Source of the DNA: Hyposmocoma kahamanoa
Lineage: Eukaryota > Arthropoda > Insecta > Lepidoptera > Cosmopterigidae
Length of the DNA stretch: 64,000 nt
Assembly: GCF_003589595.1 (NCBI RefSeq)
Contig: NW_020654748.1
Location: 7,012,665 to 7,076,664, forward strand
Direction: 5' to 3'
The position numbers and the translations under genes are program-made. How positions within the stretch are numbered: the first letter of the stretch is position 1; each line of letters starts with the position of its first letter. The notes under the pieces were generated by a model. The model saw only the letters and a program-made list of their open reading frames with translations. It made no database searches and was not told the origin of the DNA. Shown here in pieces: positions 55,211-64,000 of this stretch.

Positions 55211-55430
55211 AAAGTCTAGGGAAATGTACACTCCCAGACATATAGTTCGAGTTGCCTTGCATTTTTATTCTTAAGCCTAGAATATAAAAATTTGTGAACC
55301 TGTGCAAAGTGTACTGGCTGCGTCTGAATATCTGCGCTAAAATACGCCATGTTCACAGGCTCTAAACTTAAGACATTTAATGCTAAAAATGCAGCTAGTT
55401 CGAATTATTGGTCCGAGAGTGTATTTGTGT

Positions 55431-55772
55431 AATAAAATTGTCTTTGACCTAAAACACTACTGTTGAAATATTTCAAGTGGCGTTTTTCTCGTCAACATAG
55501 CTATTATGTGAACGAAAAATGGGTATTTTCCTACCTTAAAACCACATTAATATTTATTATCTCATAATGAGATATTCTATTCAATTTATTATCGACCTCA
55601 AAAAACATATTAGTCCTTATTATATGCCCTGCACGGGTACTGCAAAAATACTTCAAAGAAGGGCAGACGGCTCTTATTCCATAAACAAAACTAAATTTCT
55701 GCGAAAATGAAACCAATCTTGAAAACCTAAACCTACTTTATTTCTATAGCTATATATTCAAAACAGATTGAC
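55431..55772 (-). repeat. Right arm of the long inverted repeat
   Basis: Inverted partner of 53738-54125. On the plus strand it contains GTGAACGAAAAATGGGTATT, AAGAAGGGCAGACGGCTCTT and ATTTCTATAGCTATATATTC. Both arms also share AAGCCAAAGACAATTT-like text at their inner edges. Confidence 0.85.
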
Positions 55773-56412
55773 CACAATACCCCCTGATGTTAAACAACAA
55801 TGTAGCCGAATATGTAGTAAAATATATTATGATATAGTTGTGTATTCCTTTATACACACTTTTATGATATATAATTATATTCATGTTTATATTTAACAAA
55901 TAATAACATTTCTCGGAAAAAGAACTCCTACCACAAATAAGTAGTAAAGGTAATACCAACCTCGGAAACTTTTTCGTAACAAACATATGTAAAGACATAG
56001 TCTAAAATTTCACGGTACCGCAGAACTTGCAGATCGTTCCCGGTGCCTCAAAAGACGAAGTTAGAAGTATCAGTTTGTACTGTTATTGTTTACCCCAAGT
56101 TCGCCTTTTGTTTGCTCTAACATGTAATTAGCAGAGAAAATTAATATTATACAAGTCACTTAGTAATTGAATAATGTTATGTGCTTATTTGCGAAGAGAA
56201 TATACATTAGACTACCAGGTATTAGATTGTCACGGTAGACGACATCGCAAATACTTTACCTGAATACATAATACTGCCGCAAAACAACACGTAAAGTGCA
56301 TTGTAATTCAGACTAAAACAATCCTATAAGAAGAAAGAAAGAAACACTACATACAACCTTTTAGGTCCATTCAATGAAATAATCACATTATTCATATAAT
56401 TATTAACACAAA
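55773..56412. other. Unassigned A+T-rich DNA
   Basis: Nothing recognised. Confidence 0.35.
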
Positions 56413-56640
56413 CCTAAAGAAAAATCCCTTCGACCTGACAGGACTGACCTGACTCGACCTGTAGCTCAGTTGGCAGAGCGACGCTACGGTATAGCGTGGT
56501 CGCAGGTTCATGTCCTGTCCGGTTGAAAGAATTTTTCTTTAAGTTCGATCTTTATATTAATAATTGTAACAAGTTTGCAATAAAGGGGAGTTATTGCACA
56601 AAAAGCATGAATATCACGGTGAAATTCAATAAAAATCAAT
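56413..56640 (+). mobile_element. Family S copy with a near-complete tRNA-like cloverleaf
   Basis: The core at 56454-56526 is 73 bases. TCGACCT and CGGTTGA pair at six of seven acceptor positions (one G-T). The D arm is GTAGCTCAGTTGGCAGAGC. The anticodon stem ACGCT/AGCGT is perfect around the loop ACGGTAT, and the T arm is GCAGGTTCATGTCCTGTC. The anticodon by position would be GGT (threonine), but base 33 is C, not the nearly invariant T, and the T loop is altered. That, plus the family S tail at once downstream (GAATTTTTCTTTAAGTTCG), makes it a SINE head and not a working tRNA gene. Confidence 0.7.
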
Positions 56641-57769
56641 AAAACAGTATTATTTGTTCTTCATCATTTGCTGGAAGATGTGCTGAACACTTTCGAATGT
56701 AATAATATCTACCACACACAATCTGGAGCATCTACGAGCTATGAGACTATTCTTTATTGTTGACAGTATAAGCTGAGTACCTAATCCTAAAATAAAGACT
56801 AATTTTACTTAAATAGACAACAGCAATTATGTACAGCAATTTAATGCAATGTTTTAAGAGCAAAACCTAAAATTGGTAGAACATACAAACTCCTCGAGGC
56901 ATGGTTTATGAAAATATTTAACTAATATTCTTAATGAATTCCTGGCATAGCCTGGGGCTACACAATTACGCGTACAATTATGTCTCATTTTCCCTTAACT
57001 TTTTTGATAAATACCAGTTTGGTTTATGTCCACAGTATTATCCATTTGAAGTAATCCAAAACAATTAAGTAACATCTTATTTCAAACAACACTTACCAAA
57101 ACTGTCAGAGTATGTACAAAATCTTGCTTACCTGTAAAAAAGAGACATCTTTTAATAGTTTTATAAATAATATCCAGTAATAATTCTTCAAAATAGTTTC
57201 TTAAGCAAATTTATTAATACAAACAAGTAATTACAGACAATACCATCATGCAGTGGAAATGTCTCGGAAAAACCATTCAAACGACTTGTAACCTTTCCTG
57301 TTTGTTCCCGGAAATAACGTTCCCTGAAAAGGAATGTTTCTACAAAATACGTAACCGTGTTGTTGTAAAATCGTCGCGTCCCATTTTCCAAAACAAGTAA
57401 TAAGTATTTGAACTTTGAACAATACACTATGATATTAGAGCTAAGCAATTATTCCTTCATTCGTCTAGCATTATACAGTCGATAAATAGTTACAGGCAAG
57501 CGTGGGCACATAGTCGAAAGGTAATCTTAAGTTCATATTTTAGAATTTAGATGTTTTTACAAACATTGCTTTAGAGTGCTAAAAATCATGCTATCGTAAA
57601 AGCCATTAAGTCCTGTCGTCATTTTTTTAATTTAATATAATTTGACCTTTAAATTTTAAATGCCCTATTAAGAGTCTCGTTCATAAAACGCTCTGTGTTA
57701 AAAATTACTATTTAGCACTTGACGTTTTTTAGCTCCCAGCTACAGATATATACTACAATACTAAAACAT
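56641..57769. other. Unassigned A+T-rich DNA
   Basis: Nothing recognised. Confidence 0.35.
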
Positions 57770-57990
57770 TGACGTCAGGCGCATTTATATCATCGCTGAT
57801 GCGATTTTAGGGACAAAAAAGCATGAAACGGAGTATAAAAAGTTGGCAAATTTGTCGTCAAGCTGTTGGTGGGGCCGCCCGCCACTCGTCGCCGCAAGGC
57901 GCGCCCGTATCGACCGCGCCAGCCCGCGCGTGACGTAACACCGAAGGTCTGAAGGCCCGAACCCGGTGGCTGTGGGACGCCCGCACATAA
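57770..57990 (+). promoter_or_regulatory. G+C-rich promoter-like patch
   Basis: A CRE-like TGACGTCA at about 57770 and a TATA-like GTATAAAAAG at 57834-57843 precede about 140 bp of CpG-dense sequence (57870-57990). If the TATA box is used, transcription would start near 57865 on the plus strand. No start codon or donor on that strand could be tied to it. Use on the minus strand is also possible: minus-strand frames are open through the island (58014-57790), but lack known motifs. Confidence 0.3.
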
Positions 57991-58697
57991 ACTTCGAACT
58001 TCGATAGAACACAAATTTTACAAATAAGCTTCAACTCGTTCAAACAAAAAGGCAAATCAAACGATTCATATGGCACAATTACATTGCTTAATGTAAGTGG
58101 TCGTTCACACTAGGATACAGAAAATAAAAAGACGAAATGAAATTAGATATCGTTCATTTCAAAAAACGTTAATAAAAAATAAGCTCTATTTCACCGATTT
58201 AAGAACTTTACAAAGGATAACCGCAAACACGAATCATATTTGGCGACATTGTCATATTGGATTCGTTACATAATGAAAAGTATTCTCGCAAATGTTCAAC
58301 ATGAATGGTTGTCCTAAAACTAAACAATCCGTCGTGTTTGTAACGAAATAAATTGTAATATCGACTTTATTCTATCATGATGGAAAAATTTCCTTCAAAA
58401 TCATAAGCAAAAGAAATGTAATTTCAAAAAAAAATACTATTTCACGAAATCTTCTGAAGACTAAAAGTGTTAAATTTGTAAACCAATTAACCTGCACTAA
58501 CACCGCCGCCTGAAAATGAGTTTCACTTTAGTTTCAAACATAAAATAAGTTTTTCTTGGAATTCTCCGTGTTTCAACTCTACACCTAATTGAGTAAATTT
58601 TCTCAAAGCACTTCCGATTATCTTTCTATTTTATTTTACATATCCGAAAACTTTGTCACGTATTATTTACAATGCAATTTTATCGTTTAGCATGTGG
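57991..58697. other. Unassigned A+T-rich DNA
   Basis: Nothing recognised. Confidence 0.35.
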
Positions 58698-58885
58698 GCA
58701 TTATTACGTTTCGGTTTAGAAGGGTGCTGGTGAAATTACAGGCATGTGGGACTTGTCAACTTTATGTCTGAGGGTAACGGGCGCAGTAGTACTGACTCTC
58801 AAATCTTTGCAATTTAAAGTTACGGACAGTCAAGTTGCTTACGCGCACAACTTGTTCATCCCATCACGTGGTATCATAAAAAAAA
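58698..58885 (+). mobile_element. Family B repeat copy
   Basis: GGGCATTATTACGTTTCGG to GTGGTATCATAAAAAAAA. Internally shortened. Confidence 0.75.
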
Positions 58886-58916
58886 TATTTTTTACACTTA
58901 TCCCTCAACGCTATTT

Positions 58917-59034
58917 ACATGACGCCCAAATCGTGTATCATTTCGTCCGCTGACGTAACTCTGCGAGATTTCTCCTTTCCGTTCGCATAAAGCAACCATT
59001 TCCGTAATCCGTTCGCATTTGAGAGACGCAAATA
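58917..59034 (+). repeat. Family I duplicated block, copy 1
   Basis: ACATGACGCCCAAATCGTGT through CCATTTCCGTAATCCGTTCG and CATTTGAG. Nearly identical to 62823-62938, apart from a small indel around the GATAAAG of copy 2. Confidence 0.85.
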
Positions 59035-59565
59035 TAGCAAAAGGAAAGCGTTACAGCTAAAAGAAGGGCGCCCTTACATCGTTATACGTCTTGTTGGTAA
59101 TAACATGATAATAAAGTTGATCGCCTCGGAAAACGTTTACAGAAGCAATATGAAATAGGTAGGTACTGTTGATTCGGAAACCGAGAAATTTATACGAATC
59201 AATCACCCGTCATTTTGTAAGGTTCCATTGTACGGAATAACTGGCATGTGCTGATACTGCTGAGCCTCACGCGATGCCCCATGGTACTCTTGAATGAAAC
59301 CAATCTGACATTGATATAATAATGTTCCCTAATTTTGTTAGTTGACCTTAACTTCAGTACATCAGTGATAGCATTTAGCCGCACCCCTTTCCTTACCGTC
59401 TATCACTCTAACACACTATTAACCAATCACATTAATTACCCTGAAAATAACCCAGTTAGTTTCATACACGCTCACAACCTTTCTGTTTCTTTTATAGATA
59501 TTTATAGATGTTTATGCATATACAGTGTGTTTTCTTAAATTAATGGGACTAATTATTTATTTATA
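59035..59565. other. Unassigned DNA
   Basis: Nothing recognised. Confidence 0.35.
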
Positions 59566-59692
59566 CAAAGATCGAATAGAAAGAAAAATTCGCTCGATCC
59601 GGCTGGACTGAGGAATTTTTCTTTATGTTAATAGGAGTTCATAAAAATAATTGAATATTATGATAGTAAAACATCGTGACGTTCAATAAACT
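59566..59692 (+). mobile_element. Family S copy lacking the tRNA-like core
   Basis: The left arm ACAAAGATCGAATAGAAAG and right arm GGAATTTTTCTTTATGTT are only about 35 bp apart, and the tail ends AAAACATCGTGACGTTCAAT. The core has been removed between the inverted repeats. Confidence 0.65.
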
Positions 59693-60787
59693 AAATATTA
59701 TATTTGGGACTATTTCGGCAAATCTGAAACTACACCAGGGGCCGAAGCTTGGCATGCAATGTATGTAAAATCCTTGATAAACCTCACCGTGACATATTTA
59801 TTTCAGTTATTAAAGGTATGTTGCCATTATATTTTTTTATTGCGAATACTGAATCGTTGAGATACCACCCTAGAGTCATTGTTTCTTTCGTTTTTTGGTA
59901 ATGAACCATTGTCATACATTTTGAAGAACAAGGATAACGATAAATAAATTGCGTATATAGCAATCTTTCTCATTTAATCATCGCCACGAAAGCGATGAAA
60001 CAAAAAATAGGTTTTGTAGTTTCAGTTTTTACATATTTTACATTAGATTAATTATGTATTTCTAACTACTCTCATGTATTGAACTATATTAAAAATGTTA
60101 TCTTCGCCTTTGTCCAATAATTTATCCATTTGTTTGTTTTTATTATCTTTTTATCTTGTTTTTTGCGCTCCATAAAATTTGCATTGATAAAATTACTGTG
60201 GAGAACTGTCAAATGTTTTCAAATCAACTGTGACCTTGCTGCGGCTATGTTTGGCACTGCGATATTTACATACTAAAATATGACGTCACGCTGCTCGCCA
60301 TATTAACTATGATATTATGATAAGATTTAAAAATGGGTTTATCACTCGAATTTGACAGCTAAATGTGGATATAATAGGTACATCGCGGCGAAATGCTACG
60401 GTGGCAGAGATCGGGAAACTGTCATAGGTTAAATTCAACTCTATGCCGTTTACAAAATCCGTTGATACCATTTAGAAGATCGATCCAAAGGCCGTGGAGT
60501 CAAATTTAGTTATTGTTTATTTAGTTCTTAATTCAAATATAAGACATATTGTATATATCTATCTATAAATATCTTTAATATGTAAGAACATTGCCCGTGA
60601 AGTAGTCACATTATACGTCAGATTACCATGAAAAGAACGAGTAAGAAAATAGTAGCTTCTTGTCGATAGACGCTTGATCACATTTAACATTTACAATATT
60701 TATTTTAAATATAGAATTTAGAAAGCACCTGAAATAGTTAAACACCGCCAAAGATATTTGTCATCCAAGTACGCAGAAGCTGTAGAA
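59693..60787. other. Unassigned A+T-rich DNA
   Basis: Nothing recognised. Confidence 0.35.
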
Positions 60788-61475
60788 CATAGGTTCCCAA
60801 ACTTTTTGTCTCACCGTCAACTTAGGCAAGATAAAAAAATTTCGACTCCCACCACCACGTAAAATAATTGAAAACACGTATTTTACATTTTGACCTAACA
60901 CAAAAAATCACAAGGAAAACAATTACATATCGTCGCTTAAATGCTAAACCGCCGCATCACAAAAAAATTCAGAAATAGTTTTATTGCAAAAATGTGTTTA
61001 ATAACGGTTAAACTTTAATACTACATGAAGACTCCTGGCGATTTGGCATTATAAACAACGGAATTACGCAAATGCCTGTTTGGCATTCTGCACTTTCGTG
61101 GCTAAGTTTTGAGCTAAACAATTCTTTTGTGAGTTATGTCTGTGTTTACAAATTTATAGAGCCTTAAAATTCGCATCTTTTTAATATGTTTTATTTTTAA
61201 ATACATGGATATTTAAAAATAAAACAATATTAAAAAGTTATAAAATGAGGTCGAAAACTTTGATCGCCTCTCCTGTAAAAAAGTGAACTTTAGACATGCA
61301 GCCGTTAAGCATTTAAGAGACGATATAATATCTCTAGTGTAGTTTATATAGACAATTCAATGTAGCACCCCCTAGAGAGCATCAACGCTCCCAATTGCTT
61401 CCGAGGAACCTATCGCCTCCTTAGGACTGTTCTGCGCCCACTGGGGGGTGAAAGGGACCACTTTGGGAAATTATG
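60788..61475. mobile_element. Non-autonomous hAT-type transposon, 688 bp
   Basis: Flanked by an exact 8 bp duplication CTGTAGAA (60780-60787 and 61476-61483), the size made by hAT transposases. The ends are inverted: CATAGGTTCCCAAACTTTTT on the left and, read inverted, CATAATTTCCCAAAGTGGTC on the right. The AGGTTCCCAAACTTT-type end is familiar from many hAT elements. The interior has no open frame of note, so it would have relied on a transposase from elsewhere. Confidence 0.85.
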
Positions 61476-62483
61476 CTGTAGAATAACCTTTAGTATAAAG
61501 TTTTTGTTTCACTACAGTTTTAAACATATTCAAGAACTAAATGTATTGCCCCGTAAATAAATTTGTGACTTTGTGAAGACGACAGTCGAAAACAGTCTGT
61601 TTATTTTATAATGTTATCTATAGCTATCACTATTTTTCATTAAAAAATACTATTCTTTTTAACATAAACTACATTTTGTACTGTCACATTCACAGAATTT
61701 TTCTGTAATGGCGCTAGTGTAAAAATGTTAATTTTTAGTACTTCTCTCTAAGAAAATCTGGGGCGCAGTTTGAATTGTATTGCCTTAACAGCATGTTTTT
61801 GCAGAACAATGATTCTATAGAAGGAAGCAGCAGTATGTCAAAGCTAAATTCCCTACGTCATAAAACTGTGAGAGTTACTAAAGAAATCTAATCTAGCGGC
61901 CTCTACCTCCGAAAGTTTTCGTATGTTTTAATCACGTACACTACAAAGCCGAGCTTTTTCACAACTTAGTTATTAGTAGACGCCGTTGCAAAGTAGTGTC
62001 TTGAAAAATACCTAAAAATACAACAAGTTCTAAAAGATAAAATTTTTTATTACGAACTTTGATGTTTGTGACAGTCCATTCACACAATTTGTCAAGTTAT
62101 TAACTGCAAATCAGTCTATACCACGGAAATAGCATTCATATTGTGTCAGTCATATGTCATTCACAATGTGTTGCGGGCTTTTAAGTTTAATTATTAAGTA
62201 AATCTGCAATCAGTAATCAGCAAACAATTTTATATCATATACACCATCCACGAAGCTAAGTAAGGCATAAATATATTACACTAAATAAATATAAAATTAT
62301 TTCAATCGGCTTGTACGGTTTTTCGAAGCAAGACGACTTGTAAATCCTATGTCGTTGTTGTACGTAAGACGAATAATAAATGTCGTTATTTAGTATAACA
62401 TTATGCCACGACCATGTCAAAATTGATACTTAATATTTAAATTCAAAACTATACAGTTTAAAATGCCATTGACTGTACTTTTC
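61476..62483. other. Unassigned A+T-rich DNA
   Basis: Nothing recognised. Confidence 0.35.
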
Positions 62484-62735
62484 ATCATCATCATCATCAT
62501 CATTATATGAGCCGGAAGACGTTCACTGCTGAACATAGACCTCCCCCAAAGATTTCCAAACTAGCAGACCGGAAGCGACGTGTATGCATCGGTTACCCGC
62601 CGCCCTTGCCAGATCATCCGTCCATCTAGTAGTGGGGTCGTCCCGCAGAACGCCTTCCGGTTCGTGATCTCCATTCGAGAACCTTTCTGCCCCTACTGCC
62701 GTCAGTTCTTTACATTTATATCCAATGTTTTAGGC
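62484..62735 (-). mobile_element. Non-LTR retrotransposon 3' end with (ATC)n tail
   Basis: CATCATCATCATCATCATTA, then GCCGGAAGACGTTCACTGC and GAACATAGACCTCCCCCAAAG are familiar from lepidopteran genomes as the reverse complement of a LINE 3' end. In that sense the sequence ends in a GATGAT tail. The minus-strand reading includes RRSMFSSERLPAHI-like frames but is too short and shifted to assign a clade. 5'-truncated at about 62735. Confidence 0.6.
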
Positions 62736-62822
62736 AGGCGATGGAATCGTGTTATAGTATTATGGACTCGTTGCCATTGATTTATACAAACTTTGTTGTT
62801 AAATCGTATACTCGGTATGTTT

Positions 62823-62938
62823 ATATGACGCCCAAATCGTGTATCATTTCATCCGCTGACGTAACACTGCGAGATGTTTTCTCCTTTCCGTTCGTATAAA
62901 GATAAAGCAACCATTTCCGTAATCCGTTCGCATTTGAG
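62823..62938 (+). repeat. Family I duplicated block, copy 2
   Basis: TTATATGACGCCCAAATCGTG through CCATTTCCGTAATCCGTTCG. Followed with no gap by a truncated family B copy. In copy 1 a family B copy precedes the block instead. Confidence 0.85.
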
Positions 62939-63039
62939 TGCAGTACCTCTCAGATCTTTGTGATTTAAAGCTCTGAGCGGCACTACAACTATTATAGGTA
63001 AGGTAAAGTTCGTCCCTTCCCTAAGTATTATAAAAAAAA
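62939..63039 (+). mobile_element. Family B repeat, 3' part
   Basis: GCAGTACCTCTCAGATCTTT to CTAAGTATTATAAAAAAA. 5'-truncated. Confidence 0.75.
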
Positions 63040-63078
63040 CCGAGCATTTCTAGCATGTGTGATCAAAAAAACGCAAAA

Positions 63079-63120
63079 CGCACGACTTGTTCGTACAGTC
63101 ACTTGATATCTCAATAAAAA
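63079..63120 (+). mobile_element. Family B repeat, extreme 3' end
   Basis: CGCACGACTTGTTCGTACAG and CACTTGATATCTCAATAAAAA. Only the last 40 bp. Confidence 0.65.
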
Positions 63121-63282
63121 TTAAATAAAAAATCCTGAAACCTAAATATATGGTTAATCATGTAATATTATATGTTATATTTATATTGTGTTTAAACTAT
63201 ATATCATAATTATTTATAATCTTGTTCCTAGCATGCTATGCACCCGTGTTAATTATTTTTAATCCAGCTCTCCGGTTGACTG

Positions 63283-63362
63283 GTAAATAATGCCTAATGG
63301 CATTAAGTCCGCCATTTGTACTGTTTTGTGTGCAGTAAAGTTTAAATAAATAAATAAAATAA
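63283..63362 (+). mobile_element. Non-LTR retrotransposon 3' terminal fragment
   Basis: AATGGCATTAAGTCCGCCAT, TTGTACTGTTTTGTGTGCAG and then AGTTTAAATAAATAAATAAA are typical of the 3' end of a common lepidopteran LINE, with an AATAAA-like repeat tail. No coding part remains. Confidence 0.55.
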
Positions 63363-63952
63363 ACCTCTCTCCTGTAAAGTCGTCATTTTGCTCATGTAGC
63401 GTTATTACAAAAGAGTGCGAAATATCGTTTACATCGTATAAAACTTATACTACGTCATGTAAAGCATTTATGACCTGAGCACTTACACTGTAATTGTTGT
63501 AATTACGTTACTTATTGAAACGTTGCCTTGCTGTATAATCAATGCCGCCTCAGAATGTACTGAACAAATAAACCTTGTCATGAAGGAACACGCTTATGGA
63601 ATTCAAAATAAACTCGCAGTTTAATTTTAATTAGGGACCATTTACTATTGTACGTGAGACCAATGCCTTATCAATTATTCAAACATATTCAAAACTCCAG
63701 TATTTTCCACTCAAAGAGCTGAAAATCTGGAAAAGCCATGACTTATAATGTTTTAGGACATTAAACCCATATGTGTATTTTTGCAATGAAACTCTAGATA
63801 GGTATAGTCAGTCGCTACAAATCTTTTTTGTATATACATATTTTATAGTCTCTTTGAATTTTAGTTTTACATTTCAATTCAAAATTTAAATGTGATTGTT
63901 TTTGGCGCCTTTTCTGATTAAGCTGAGAAGACTAAAGCAAATAATAATATCA
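63363..63952. other. Unassigned A+T-rich DNA
   Basis: Nothing recognised. Confidence 0.35.
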
Positions 63953-64000
63953 TAGTAACAGTAACAGTAGCAGTAGCAGTAGCAGTAACAGTAACAGTAA
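63953..64000. repeat. (CAGTAR)n microsatellite at the window edge
   Basis: Hexamers CAGTAA and CAGTAG alternate in blocks for 48 bp and run off the window. Length beyond the edge unknown. Confidence 0.9.

Noticed and set aside
1..64000. CRISPR arrays, bacterial operons, rRNA genes, viral integrations
   Set aside because: No spaced short repeats, ribosome-binding sites, rRNA-like sequence or recognisable viral genes seen on either strand.

Overview
This is a gene-poor, A+T-rich eukaryotic window made mostly of transposable elements in various states of decay. The set of repeats (a cecropia-type mariner, RTE-like and other non-LTR retrotransposon 3' ends, Penelope-like remnants, several tRNA-derived SINEs, and many copies of one roughly 300 bp poly(A)-ended repeat) fits an insect, most probably a moth or butterfly. 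There are no operons, rRNA genes, CRISPR arrays or convincing functional tRNA genes.

Layout. 1-7.4 kb: an intact mariner (1643-2920) nested in an older repeat, then a SINE joined to a 74 bp mariner fragment, an RTE relic cut by a TTAA-flanked MITE, and a second SINE. 7.4-13.5 kb: mostly unassigned DNA, a foldback repeat and a broken second mariner (10558-11428). 13.5-29.3 kb: dense repeats, here called families A, B, C, E, F, S, T and G. They include a clear MITE inserted in a family B copy (24637-24921) and three copies of a SINE-like element whose tRNA-like core lies between inverted repeats. 30-49 kb: more family B copies, two LINE 3' ends, and a few short G+C-richer segments with exon-like features: 30215-30522 and 34741-34989 on the minus strand, 42207-42371 and 48840-49110 on the plus strand. 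49-64 kb: long unassigned stretches, a long inverted repeat (arms near 53.7-54.1 and 55.4-55.8 kb) with a MITE in its spacer, a G+C-rich promoter-like patch near 57.8 kb, and a hAT-type element with an exact 8 bp target duplication (60788-61475).

The only complete protein-coding gene seen is the mariner transposase. The exon-like segments are on both strands and could not be joined into a gene model, so they are candidate exons only. Family letters are local labels. All repeat copies were found by eye, so their borders are approximate unless a target duplication or terminal repeat is given.
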